Source: Saturnia japonica
Lineage: Eukaryota; Arthropoda; Insecta; Lepidoptera; Saturniidae
Length of the DNA stretch: 64,000 nt
NCBI GenBank assembly: GCA_033032175.1
Contig: CM065323.1
Span: forward strand, 1,860,001-1,924,000
Direction: 5' to 3'
Below, in pieces: positions 37,137-47,682 of this stretch. Position 1 is the first letter of the stretch. Each line of letters begins with the position of its first letter. The notes below the pieces were generated by a model, which did no database searches, was not told the DNA's origin, and worked only from the letters and a program-made list of their open reading frames with translations. A program made the translations under genes and the position numbers.

Positions 37137-37222
37137 AGTCGGAAGCTGTAAAAGCCATCTGCGGCTCTATTTACGGATAGGGCTCCTAAAGCTAAAAGTA
37201 TAGTCAGTTCTAAAAAAAAAAC
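37137..37222 (+). repeat. Repeat family E
   Basis: GGAAGCTGTAAAAGCCATCT to AGTCAGTTCT and an A-run. Confidence 0.55.
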
Positions 37223-37319
37223 TAAGTCGGAAAGATAAGAGACAGAGAAACTCTTATAAGAGCCTGGCCGTTTTAACTATTTCGAAACGCTAAATTTCAA
37301 ACCTCCAATTTAGTTTACA

Positions 37320-37545
37320 TACCATAACGCCTGTATCTCCGAAGGGTTAGGCAGATGTATACTAATGTACACCCACAATTCGCCCAGTAAGTTTTAAGTT
37401 CTATCTAACAGGGCGAGCCTATTGCCATTAATCGGGCACAAATTCAAACTCCGAATTGCTACTGAGAATTTCATAAAAAACCCCAATGACATTTTGCGCG
37501 ATGTGGGAATCTATTTAACCCAATACCTCGAGCATAGCAGCCGCG
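37320..37545 (-). mobile_element. SINE family A, copy 3
   Basis: Reverse orientation, with CCGAAGGGTTAGGCAGATGT at the left and GCTACTGAGAATTTCAT in the body. The B box is damaged. Confidence 0.75.
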
Positions 37546-38010
37546 TTAAAGGTTCTTAGAAGGGGATTTCTAAGAAAGATCCCACAAGACGCAAAGCTGG
37601 ATAAATTGTGTGACATACAATCAAAAAGTTTTTACTCCAAAAACCCGATTAGATTTTATATCACGTAAAAAAATAAGAAATAATATGAGAAAACAATAAA
37701 ATTGTATTATTTGAAGCTAAATCCAGCTAAACCTTCCCGGTATTATCGATAACATTATTTACCGTGTTTATTTTCAATAACAAGTTACCCACTTTACCCA
37801 GTATCGGACACTGACTCATGCTTAGTAATTAATAGTGATGTCGAACATTAACTAATATCGATTTTATTACTCACAATCTATGGCACAATATCGATATTCT
37901 TTGAAATCAATTATTTAAAAATACAAGCTGGTTTGTTTCAACTTTTTCCTAACGGTAATGTACTATACCTATATTATTACTATTTTAATAAAAAAAAAAA
38001 AATAATTACT

Positions 38011-38055
38011 AGCTGACCCGTGCGATATAAACTGTCATCTTAGTTTAAAAGTGTG
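38011..38055 (-). mobile_element. Isolated Helitron 3' terminus
   Basis: CTAGCTGACCCGTGCG is the reverse complement of the family-2 CGCGGGTCAGCTAG end. The sequence inward differs from family 2, so it is a related family or chimaera lying just upstream of the full copy at 38576. Confidence 0.45.
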
Positions 38056-38575
38056 TTAATAGATGGCACCTTGTATATATTTTCATTAGCATCGACAGAT
38101 GGCATTACTAATTAGAAAGTTTTTTTTTAACGAAAACATTAATTTTAAAACTACTTTTTTATGGATTGGTTAAAAGTAAAAGCCTTATTGTTCCTATTTT
38201 CTATTAAGTAGCCAAAACTATTCAACGATTATATAGCCGCGTACTTATTGAGCGCGCCACCTTGCGACCCTGCTCGATCTGTCAGTACGCTGCTAGTGAC
38301 AAATGAAACTTAGTTGCCAAACCCTGGTAACTTCCCACCGAACCGTTGGGTTTTAAGGAACCCATGTTAAGAATCCTTACCGTGCCCACTGGTTCATCAG
38401 AGTTAAATATATGCGAGCAACTCTTACCGCGCCACTCTTGACGATCCTGTGTGGCCTATCGTTGTTTTTATTTTCGTACTTAACTAAAACTTGCCAGACG
38501 GTTTAACGTTCATAGTTACCGTTCCATTCCTTAGGATTCGTGAAGTTATAATAATCTATAACATTCCTTAATAAA

Positions 38576-39287
38576 TCTATACTAATATTATAAAGCTGAA
38601 GAGTTTGTTAGTTTGGTTGAACACGCTAAACTCAGGAAGTACTGGTTGGAATGGAAAAATTATTTTAGTGTTGGATAGGCCATTTATCGAGGAAGGCTAT
38701 AGGTTATATAACTTCATGCTACGGCTAGTAGGAGTGGAAAATAAATGAAAAAATTTGCAAAGATGGGGAAAATTAATTCCTTTTGAAAGTTTCCATAGCG
38801 TGCGCTGCGTAAATAGTTAAAGTTAGGCAATACTAATGTGTGACGGAATAGTTTCTCTTAAAAAAATCTAAAAAAAAGTCTGGGATAGCATATATCTATC
38901 TTTTAAGGTTGACTCAATATAACCTTTTTATGGTAATAAAATTTGTTCTAAAATAATGCATTATTTGCGAATGTGTTTTTATAAACATGGTATTAATCTT
39001 TATCGATATAAATACGTTATTTATCACAAATATTTATTTTTAGACAAAATTGCCCTTTACATCATTTGATTTAAAGAATATCACATATCACTGTTTTAAA
39101 ATAACTCCGCAGCAAATAATAATCAAGTACCGCGCGTGCATTTTAATGTAATGATGTGGCAGGCGGGTGGCACCTGTAATATTGTATTGTAGGTGCCTAC
39201 GACAATTGATATTTGTCTCTACCTACGTCCCACTCTATCTAACCCTCTCTCTTATGTGACGCACACTAATTTGCGCGGGTTAGCTAG
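38576..39287 (+). mobile_element. Non-autonomous Helitron, family 2, full length
   Basis: Starts A|TCTATACTAATATTATAAAG and ends GCGGGTTAGCTAG|T (712 bp). Collinear with the copy at 10059. Confidence 0.8.
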
Positions 39288-39289
39288 TA

Positions 39290-40785
39290 TTGTATAAAAT
39301 GTAAAAATAATTTTATTAATTTGAGTAATAGTTCCAGAGATAAATAAGTGCGTTCAAACAAATTAATAAAAAGAACAATCTCTTTTATTTTTAATAATAG
39401 TTAATAGTGTAGATTAGTGGTATTGTTTGCAACATCATTATCCGATTGTTGTTTCACTCACTCGAAAGTCGATTGAAACTTCGAGTTTTTGCTCTGAAAT
39501 CATTCGCTATGGAACATCATTGATGAATTTGGATCATCTCTAAATTATTATTCTAAACTTAACGCACTGAGCGAAGTGACGCGTCTTTATAGAAAAAAAT
39601 CTACGACTGTTTAAATTCAGAATGAATTGAAAGTTGAAAAAAAAAATGTTTTCAGTCAGAAATTAGCTTTCTATTTTATGTAATGTAAAATGTTTATATC
39701 TCTGTTCACCCTTAAGTAGAGTGTGTGTGATAGTAATTTACAGGAATATAATAAATAAATAAATAATGACAGTTTGTTACAAAAAATATTTTTATTATTT
39801 TTGTTAATTGAAAGTTCGTCTTGCCATCAATTAATTTATAAAGCAAACGGAATACAATTAAAAATATGTAATATTATTTTGTGTGAGCAGTTTCTCTCAT
39901 GTGGAATTTCTAAGTGTATGCTTATTTATTATTTAAAATACTTAACTTTTAACTGAGATTTTCGAACATTACAACTGTTGCGACAGTCATACAAAAGCTT
40001 ATATTTCTTGTCATTGAAGAAAAGTAAATTTTCCAAAATTGCTTATTAAAATCATCATTTGCTAATCAGTGCGTGACAGAGAAACGATAAAGTACGAGAG
40101 ATAAACAAATGTACTTGAACTCAACACCTGACTTTCAAACATATATTTAATAATTAACATACATTATCCTTTTCTAGGATCTGTTTAAAAAATTACATGG
40201 ACGGTCAATAATTTTTTTTAATAACTCAAAACAAACATACGTACTCTTAATTCACTTATATTTATTTTATTCATAACCTAAAAGATTTGAAAAGCAGATA
40301 AAGTGAGTTTATTATAATGGCTTAGTGAACAAAAGAGAAATATAGAAATGAGTCGCTCGTGGAAGAGAAGATTTTGTTGGATAACTGAAGGAAAACTTAC
40401 ACAACTATGGGTTAGTTTACTAAACTTTAAGATGACATTTAATTGTATTTCTTAACCGGCTGTGAAAAAGGAAGGTTGGGCTTTGAAAGCGTATGTACAA
40501 ACATGTTGGTTAAATATAGCTTAAAATGTATAAATATATGATATTAATCAATGACAAATTAATAAAATATAACTGTATTAAGTTCTGTTAACAAAAATAT
40601 CAATATAATTTTTACACGACTGAAAAAGGAGGGATATGTTTTTCAAGTATTTTGAATTTGGATTTTTGGATTTCAGCATACGAGGTGTGGTTAGATTAAC
40701 TGTGATAGATTCGTAATAATATGTGTTAAAATAGCTGTTTCAATATTAGTATTTATTTTTATATACTACATCTCTCTCGTTCTTT
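39290..40785. other. Nothing recognised
   Basis: AT-rich intron; the short ORF at 39774-39956 has no coding features. Confidence 0.4.
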
Positions 40786-40789
40786 CTTT

Positions 40790-40925
40790 CTTCCAATCCT
40801 TTGTAAGGTTGCCTGGAAGAAATTGCTTCAAGCAATAAGGCCGCCTGTTGTTTCTGTTCCGTTATTTTTTCTACTTTTTATTTTTATTGTACAGTTTATG
40901 TTTGAAGCAATAAAGTATTTTCTAT
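40790..40925 (+). mobile_element. RTE-type LINE 3' terminus
   Basis: AAGGTTGCCTGGAAGAAATT, AAGGCCGCCTGTTGTTTCTG and a terminal GCAATAAAGTA match, from memory, a very common lepidopteran RTE tail. Confidence 0.65.
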
Positions 40926-41329
40926 TCTATATTATTAAGTTATAAATATTCGTTTTCCAAAATAGCTTTAAATGAAAACAATATTGTAATAATTTTTACT
41001 CGATCCAAAGAGAACAAGTAATTAAAAAACTCGTTAAATAATTACACTTATCTTTTTCATAACACATTTATGTTTAATGTTAGTGAACAATTAGTACTAA
41101 CTGCTAAGTGCTAACAACCGTTTGATAATAGCAGAGGAAACGACTCGTATGGATGCAAAATAGGTACATCGATAGTGCGTTCCTTTATCGTGTCCGTTTT
41201 GTGATACGTAATAATAATTTATTTGACATAGATATTTATGACAACAATTACTTAGTTTTACCAATTTTTTTATTATTTTTTTATCTACTGTGATGAACGT
41301 TTGTAAAACGACGATTACTAGCGCATTGC

Positions 41330-41425
41330 CGACATTAGATACCCTTTCTCCAAGGAGCTCTGTTAACTCTACTCGCTACAGGAACACAATGCAAGGTTGT
41401 TGGTTAGCTATAGAAAGTCCAATAA
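41330..41425 (-). repeat. Repeat family F
   Basis: CTCCAAGGAGCTCTGTTAAC and CTCGCTACAGGAACACAATG. Confidence 0.5.
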
Positions 41426-41619
41426 AAAACGTGTTCAAGTATACACTTTATGTTCTTTTAACTTCCTTTATTCGTACAAAATCACACTAGTATTATGATA
41501 TACAATGGAGTCACAACAGCTACATGGACTGCCGTGGACAAAATACTCTAACCGTCCAATCAGAAATGAGAGCGTTCAAGGAATGAAATCGTGCGGTGCC
41601 GGAGGCGAACTCTTTTTTT

Positions 41620-41835
41620 TGTTTTTTTTTTTCTGACTAACTATATTGTTAGTGGTGTGTAAGTGGCCGGACCTCGGCTTGGGCGGTTGTCGCGATCTGA
41701 CTAATTCCCTATCCGTAAATTCGAGCTAATTAACATATACGCATATGTATGTTCCCCTCCTCCTGGGAGGAAAGAAGGAAACATGCGTATGTGTATTTAG
41801 TGATCTGAAAAGTATTTATACACTAACTAGCGTAA
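41620..41835 (-). repeat. Repeat family E with deletion
   Basis: T-run, GGACCTCGGCTTGGGCGGTT and TTCCCCTCCTCCTGGGAGGA, but without the GCTGTAAAAGCC block. Confidence 0.55.
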
Positions 41836-42085
41836 AAGAGAAAAAAAGGTTCCTTACAGAACTTACGTATCAGTGAGGTGTGCACGTACGTACGTACATA
41901 TGTGTGTAATGTTTGTATGTGGGTAGCTAAGTGTTGCACGTGAAGTGTCACTTGTATCGCGCGGGCCGAGTTCGCCTCGGCACATGTAGCCTCGCAACAG
42001 GTCGCTATAAAAAATAGTGCGCGGTTGGTCCGTTTGCAACAACGCGACGGTGTTTAGGAAGAGCACTGCTATAAACATTAATGAG
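41836..42085. other. GC-rich segment with TATA-like box
   Basis: CACGTACGTACGTACATATG, then GCGCGGGCCGAGTTCGCCTC and CTATAAAAAATAG at about 42005. Looks like a promoter or the end of a mobile element. No attached ORF is convincing. Confidence 0.25.
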
Positions 42086-42119
42086 GGGTAAGGTGCAGAA
42101 AAATGTCTTTAGAGATTCC

Positions 42120-42262
42120 ATCTTACAGGAGATCGTAGCTAGAGACCTGTGGTGAAATCCAAATGACCTTGTGTTGTTCTGCTGTGAGTAGGGTTTGCAG
42201 AGCTCCTTGGGGTTGGAAACACGTTAGTGATACCTGTGGTATTACAAGTGTCCATAGGCTAC
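42120..42262 (+). repeat. Repeat family F
   Basis: CCTTGTGTTGTTCTGCTGTG and GAGTAGGGTTTGCAGAGCTC. Confidence 0.55.
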
Positions 42263-42269
42263 GGTACAA

Positions 42270-42500
42270 ATGAGAGCGCTAAGAGGAATGTTAGGAGTGA
42301 AATTCAGTGTCAGGATAAGAAATAGTGTGATAAGAAGATATAGTCACACGGATTGAGAAAGGGATGCTTAGATGGTTTGAGCATGTTGAGAGGATGAATG
42401 AAAGAAGAATGTCTAAATAAATTTATAATGCGAGTTTGAAAGGAAACGTTGGAAGAGGAAGGTCTAGACGAACGTTCCACGATCAAATCGGGGACGTTCT
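42270..42500 (+). pseudogene. Fragment of a second LINE reverse transcriptase
   Basis: MRALRGMLGVKFSVRIRNS, then, after a stop and frame change, MLRWFEHVERMNERRMSK, a stop, and YNASLKGNVGRGRSRRTF. This matches the WFGHVERM...GRGRPR signature near the C-terminus of many insect LINE ORF2 proteins. Dead. Confidence 0.65.
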
Positions 42501-42560
42501 GAAGCTGTTCATTTCAAGAGTACTCTAAATCGATGAGCACATGCATGAAAAGATTAATGA

Positions 42561-43094
42561 ATGTTGAAGAAGCGAAAGATTGTAAGAAAGATTCTAAGCT
42601 TGTATCAAGCACAGGTACGCTCGTGTGTAGAATATTGCTGTCACCTATGGGATGGATCAGCCAAATATCAGTTGGCCGCTCTCGATTCCATTGAGCGCCG
42701 AGCTCGTCGACTAGTTGGCGATGAAGCACTGATGAAGGTAAAATTGCTCAGTCTAGAGCATCGTCGTAAGATAGCTTGCCTCTCAGTATTTTACAGGTTG
42801 CACTTTGGAGAGTGTGCACAGGAGTTGGATGATTTAATTCCGTCCAATCGGATCTACCATAGGACAACTAGACGCCGTGAAGGATTCCACCCTTATGTCG
42901 TGGAAATTCCCCTGATTCGCACGATGCGTTATGCTTCGTCGTTCATTATGCGAAAAGCAAAGGAGTGGAATTCACTCCCGTCGTTTGTTTTCCCATTCAC
43001 CTATAACTTAGGAGTCTTGAAGCGAAGAGTGAAAAGGCATTTAATAGGTAAGCGCGATACATCGTCGGCCTCATCTTTACTTTCCATCAGGTAA
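42561..43094 (+). pseudogene. C-terminal piece of a non-LTR reverse transcriptase
   Basis: An uninterrupted frame of about 177 codons runs to a stop at 43092-43094. It contains LYQAQVRSCVEYCCHLWDG, a RRARRLVGDEAL stretch, HRRKIACLSVFYRLHFGEC, and a final EWNSLPSFVFP and LGVLKRRVKRHLIG. These are the hallmarks of the thumb/C-terminal region of Jockey/CR1-like LINE ORF2 proteins in insects. The catalytic fingers/palm, endonuclease and ORF1 are missing, so this is a 5'-truncated insertion, although the surviving part has no stop, suggesting a recent arrival. An A-rich end follows at 43126. It is fused upstream to an unrelated LINE piece. Confidence 0.75.
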
Positions 43095-43255
43095 GATTGA
43101 GGTCAAGGGCATTCCTGTATTGCATTAAAAAAAAAGATGCATGTCAGGATTGTAACAGTTGGGAAATAGGTGTTATTTATGTATGTATGTATGTATAGGC
43201 TAAGGTAGCCGCTTACCTCAGGCAGGTCGTGTAGTTATTGGTCACGCTTGTAGAA
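43095..43255 (+). mobile_element. LINE 3' tail region
   Basis: Downstream of the LINE stop are an A-run, (TATG) repeats at 43177, and GTAGCCGCTTACCTCAGGCA, a tail motif common in lepidopteran LINEs, ending in another A-run at 43258. Confidence 0.5.
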
Positions 43256-43594
43256 TTAAAAAAAATGCGATATCAACACTACAAATTAATGCCTTCCTCC
43301 ACGATATGGTTATGATGTGTTTCTTCACGGGAAACTAGAGTCAATGGACATTGACTCCGGGTGCACCCGAGAAAACCGTCACCTTTTGTCATACTCATGG
43401 CATAAAAATTTGATTTTATTAATATTGTCCAGTTTTCCTTTAATTTATCCTCTGTTGTATACATTGTATGCAATTTAATTACATATACTTCGTATTTATA
43501 ATGTAGGTACTAACTTTTGTGCGCGGTATTGTTCCTGTTGTTTTCACAATGAAGTGACTCGTGCGCCACCTGTTGTAAACTGTATTTATTATCG

Positions 43595-43906
43595 TTATAG
43601 GTCTAGCTTTGTGGCCACAATCTCACCTGATCTTAAGTGACGATGTGGTCCAAGATCTTAGCACGCTAAGCTATGGAAGACTGGCTCACAAGTGCAGCTG
43701 CCGGAACTCACCTATTGGTGTTTGGCGACAAATTTTCAACTTTAGGGTGATAGCTAGCCAGGCTACATTTAAAAAACCATACCACCATGCTATGGTTTCA
43801 TCAAGACGTTTTCCTTCATCGAAAATTCAGGCTTATATGGCAGGGACTCGAATTCACGTCGATGGGAGCAGAGTCCGTACACGCTAACACTGAGCTATAC
43901 TGAACC
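43595..43906 (-). mobile_element. SINE family B, nearly complete
   Basis: TAGGTCTAGCTTTGTGGCC to the inverted A box ACTGAGCTATACTG. B box GGACTCGAATTC read in reverse. The best copy for judging the family. Confidence 0.8.
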
Positions 43907-44024
43907 TTTGCGGGTATCTGCAGGACAACTCACCGCATTCATCGTATTCAGATGAATGATTTAGTAACGCATGAGGGATTAACAAACAAAGAAACATTCA
44001 TTTTATATACCTACTTACAACCTG

Positions 44025-44110
44025 GGTCGACAGAGACGTTGTCCTGCCCTTACCGGTAGTCAATAACTCGACCACAGTGTCACCTATCGGATCCTAACGT
44101 AACTATGAAC
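44025..44110 (+). repeat. Repeat family L
   Basis: GAGACGTTGTCCTGCCCTTA and CACCTATCGGATCCTAACGT, matched at 57300. Confidence 0.4.
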
Positions 44111-44219
44111 CGTTGTACATATTATTAAAACAGACACATTATGCGAGTAAACTCAATCGGTCAAGGTGTTCAAAAACTGGAAATAACACAATCACTAACA
44201 GACGCTTCGGAGATTTTAG

Positions 44220-44600
44220 TTTTTTTAATACTACAAAGGTGGCAAACAAGCATACGACCTGCCTGGTGGTAAGCGGCTACCATAGACTGTAATAATAATA
44301 TTAATTTATTTCAGATTTACATCCAATATTGTTAGTAACTTAGTGTTAGTAAGGACACAAAACACATTTTACAAATATTGACTACATACACAAGCAAAAC
44401 CATAATTTGCATAGGTACACTCGCTTTTCATTAATTCAGTCCAATGATGAAGGAACAAACTATCCCGGTCTATTTGATCATATCTTCAGGACACCATTAT
44501 AGCGACCACACAGTCGATTCCGCAGGGAGCATGCTTTTTGACGAATCATCGCGTAAAAATTTTCAACACGCGTTTCAGCAAATGGACGCTTGTAATAAAT
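44220..44600 (-). pseudogene. LINE 3' end with reverse-transcriptase remnant
   Basis: The left edge is a reversed tail (GGTGGCAAACAAGCATACGA, TGGTAAGCGGCTACCATAG). Further right the minus strand encodes RVENFYAMIRQKACSLRNRL and NGVLKI, resembling the last residues of insect LINE ORF2. Confidence 0.45.
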
Positions 44601-44614
44601 ACCACAGCTATCAC

Positions 44615-44745
44615 TAGCGCATTGCCGATCTTGAACCCCCCTACCCTAAAGAGCTCTGGAATCCCTACCCACCACAGGAACAGAACACCAGTCAGGTTGC
44701 CTTAAGTAACGAGAAATCTTCAAAGAAATTTATCGGCGCCCTAAC
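44615..44745 (-). repeat. Repeat family F, 50 bp upstream of exon 4
   Basis: AGAGCTCTGGAATCCCTACC and CACCACAGGAACAGAACACC. Confidence 0.55.
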
Positions 44746-44794
44746 TCTTTGGTAAAAGACTGCGTTGAAAATGTTTATTTGTTATTGCCGACAG

Positions 44795-44911
44795 GCGGAG
44801 CTAGTGGCGGCTGTGCGTCGGCGCGGACGCGGGGACGGGAGCGATGATGACGAGGACCTAGGCCTTCCGCGAAGTCCACCAGCTTCACCACCGACGGATA
44901 AGGCTGATAAG
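44795..44911 (+). CDS. Coding exon 4: DDDEDLGLPRSP segment of the CRACD-like protein
   Basis: The acceptor is TTGCCGACAG ending at 44794 and the donor is AAG|GTAATT at 44912. The exon is 117 bp, 39 codons, phase 0 on both sides, so it fits exon 3 and could also be skipped without a frameshift. It reads AELVAAVRRRGR, then GSDDDEDLGLPRSPPASPP and a short Lys/Asp-rich end. The Arg-rich helix followed by an acidic run and SP-rich motif looks like a regulatory, phosphorylatable segment (inferred). It is separated from exon 3 by 36.5 kb of repeat-rich intron. Assignment to the same gene rests on strand, phase and composition; it has not been shown by a transcript. The next exon lies outside the window or is too short to recognise. 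Confidence 0.65.
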
Positions 44912-44983
44912 GTAATTTCTGAAATTTTTCAACACGTTCATGTTTCAAACTGTAGCAGTTGACGAGGATTCGGTGTTTGGACA

Positions 44984-44991
44984 GTGTAAAC
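44984..44991. repeat. hAT target-site duplication, left copy
   Basis: GTGTAAAC, identical to 45257-45264. Confidence 0.85.
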
Positions 44992-45256
44992 CAGGGGTGT
45001 CAAACTGGTTTTCCTGAAGAGCCATCTATACGATTTAGAGTGCGTTAGCGGGCCAGACTCAAAATTGAGAACTAAAACATACAGATCATGAGGTCATCAT
45101 ATAAAGGTAATAATGAGGATAAACTATCTTGAGCTTGTGGATCTGCGATTAACAGTGCTATATAAAAATCCTCACTGTAAAGATTCTAGTTGCGGGCTGT
45201 ATAGAAATGGCATGAGGGCCGGATGCGGTCCACGGGGTGTACTTTTGAAATGGCTG
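44992..45256. mobile_element. Non-autonomous hAT element with 8-bp target duplications
   Basis: The left end CAGGGGTGTCAAACT is a typical hAT terminus. The right end, read inward on the other strand, starts CAGCCATTTCAAAAG. Identical 8-bp direct repeats GTGTAAAC flank it at 44984-44991 and 45257-45264, the size expected for hAT. The interior (265 bp in all) has no ORF. It sits about 80 bp downstream of exon 4. Confidence 0.85.
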
Positions 45257-45264
45257 GTGTAAAC
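45257..45264. repeat. hAT target-site duplication, right copy
   Basis: GTGTAAAC, identical to 44984-44991. Confidence 0.85.
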
Positions 45265-45509
45265 TTTTCTGTTTTAATTTTATGGTAATGGGCGCCGGCA
45301 AGCTCCTATCGGGAAAGAAAATACATAGGAAGGATTAAGTCTTATTTAATTTCTTAATCAAGTTACTGTTTGAATAAAAAACTTAAGGCGTCTATGTTAC
45401 TGCCCAAATTTGTTGCAATATTAATAGTATTGTGTGTAGATGCGGATGTACCCCCCTGAAAGTAATTCCGGCACCGCCCGTGATTATGGTTTAATTTAAT
45501 TTTTGATCC

Positions 45510-45720
45510 CAATAATATGTATGTGGCCGGAAGATACACGATAAGCTTCCAAGTGCAGCTTCCTAAATATCGATATGGGGTCGGTAACAGATTTTCGACT
45601 TGACAATTATTTATGAATTTTTTAGACGACCATGATTATTCAATATTCTTTGACCATACTATGGTCGCACTAAAAATACTTAGTGTTTTCCTTTACCGAA
45701 AACTTGGGTTAACTACAATA
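45510..45720 (-). mobile_element. SINE family B, degenerate
   Basis: CCAAGTGCAGCTTCCTAAAT, GGTAACAGATTTTCGACTTG and TTTTCCTTTACCGAAAAC retain family-B spacing. Confidence 0.4.
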
Positions 45721-46227
45721 AATTTATATCAACACCCAATATATTACCACATATTATTGCTTACTTACATAATGTCTTTATAATACTATTTAAAGAAAAC
45801 AAACAATTGCTAAACACGAGTTAGATTCTCCGAGAGTCATTAAAATTTCGTTAAAAACTTAATTTATAATACCGACATCTACTGGTGAGTTTGTAAATCA
45901 TTTGAGTTTATACATATTTATGTGAATTAACTTTTCCACTATGTAATTAGTGATAACACAATGTACACAGATGGCGTTAAACTCAATTATTAAAAAATCC
46001 TTGCCACAGTTCCAAAACCTTTTTCGACCTTAGAATAGAGGTAATTTATACAATTTAATGGTTTCTGTAATCCTATTACGATACGGTAATCTTCGAAGGA
46101 AGTTTTAATCTAATAAATGATGTTTAAATCCGATTAAATATACATATTTAGCATAACTTGAATTGGTAGATAATTCGGACTATTACGATTTCTACATTTA
46201 TTTCTAAACAATAATAGGTACATAAAA

Positions 46228-46522
46228 TCTTTAAAATTAATACGTGAAGCAAAAGCTTTCGATACCATTTTAATCGTATTGCGTGCACGGAAGACTGAGT
46301 TTTGGCATGGTTAAAGTTTATATGGAGAAGGAGTGCAGAAAGCTAAAATGTATCTATAATGTCTGTTACTAATATGTATATTAAATTAAATTAATTAATA
46401 CTGTGAATCCTAACCCGACCGGTGCCATTGAACATAGACCCTCCAAAATATTGACATTGTCACTCAACGAAAAGTGGTGTTGATAGTCGCTGGTCGAATT
46501 TCGACCTTAGGGCGATCGGTAG
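46228..46522 (+). mobile_element. Non-autonomous Helitron, family 1, copy 5 (internal deletion)
   Basis: Starts A|TCTTTAAAATTAATACGTGA. The end reads GATCGGTAG|T, with the first base of CTAG changed. About 50 bp shorter than its relatives, through loss of the stretch between the CGAAAAGTG block and the terminal hairpin. Confidence 0.7.
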
Positions 46523-46589
46523 TATTTGTAAATATCTGCGGTTGCGGCATAATTTTGATATATGATACAAGGAAATGAAGTAAAAGCTA

Positions 46590-46935
46590 TAATGTATGAA
46601 ATCCTTATAAACGCCATCCAACCAGCTTAGTTTAAGTCTACCATGAGTTCTACGTCCATCAGATGTTCCCTCGAGAAGTCTTTTGAGTATCCTGATCTCT
46701 TACATCCTTACAACATGTCCTGCCCATCGTATTCGTCCAATTTTAATTGTCTTAATAATATTTAGTTCTTTGTTGAACTCGTATAGACCATGGTTGTACA
46801 GCATTCGCCATTCTTCTTTATCCAATACGCCACCGAACATGCGTCTCAGTATTTTGCGTTCGAACACCAGCAGAGAATTTTCATCTTTTTTACTTAGTAT
46901 CTAACTCTCTGATCCGTAAATCGATATTGGTTTCA
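46590..46935 (-). pseudogene. RTE-like LINE reverse-transcriptase C-terminus
   Basis: On the minus strand the frame reads VFERKILRRMFGG, WRMLYNHGLYEFNKEL, KTIKIGRIRWAGHVVRM, a stop, then ILKRLLEGTSDGRRTHGR and WLDG. The FERKILR...RWAGHV...GR pattern is the conserved end of RTE-type and related ORF2 proteins. Only about 110 codons remain. Confidence 0.7.
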
Positions 46936-47258
46936 AAGTTTGTATATATATTTTTTTTTTTCATTCTTTGGCAAAGGAAGTCTTTGGCATGATCTTAATT
47001 TGTCATTTAGTGATTTTTATTTTTATTTGTAATGTGTTCATATATTTGTATTTATAATATTGGTGGCATATAATAGTTGTGCACAAGTGAAGTAACAAAT
47101 AACAAGAAAATGAATTTGGAGTTTACTACAAAAACTAACTCAATAGAAAGTTCAGCTAGTAGGCCCCACTGAAGATAAAAAAAAAAACATTAATTAAGAT
47201 GTTTGCCAAAACATTTTAAAGAAATCGGATGTTCTTAATCTGTTCGGAATGTTTAACG

Positions 47259-47276
47259 AAAAAAAAAAAAAAAAAA
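47259..47276. repeat. A18 tract
   Basis: Uninterrupted run of 18 A. Confidence 0.9.
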
Positions 47277-47682
47277 CAAATAGATACATTTTAGTGTATA
47301 AGATATATTGACGTGACAATAAAATTGAGCAATTAGAGAAATACGCGGTATGTAGAGCGTATACATTCTGGGAGATTTTCACTTAGATATACTGCCATTT
47401 CGATATAGGTATTATTACATACTGTTAATATGCGCTCGAAAACGCAATTCGATATCAACGTCGGTTTGAATTGCAAATTATTTATGAATGTTTCTTTATG
47501 TTTGCGGTCGGCGTCTAATACTTGCTGTATTTGTGGTAAAATATGTCCAAAACTAGGAGGCTGAAATTCGCCGCTATAATTTCCGCCCTAAAGCTGTAAT
47601 TTTCGCGTTGCTGTTTTCCGGAGTGAAGGGTAGGGATAGGAATAAAAGATTATCTGGAAAAAAATCCGGACATATGCAGAAA

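Larger units (their letters stand above)
8297..44794 (+). other. 36.5-kb intron between exons 3 and 4
   Basis: Phase-0 intron, inferred from matching phase and strand. It holds most repeats in the window and two GC-rich promoter-like islands near 18.9 and 23.6 kb. Parts outside the separately listed features are AT-rich and show nothing that I recognise. Confidence 0.5.
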
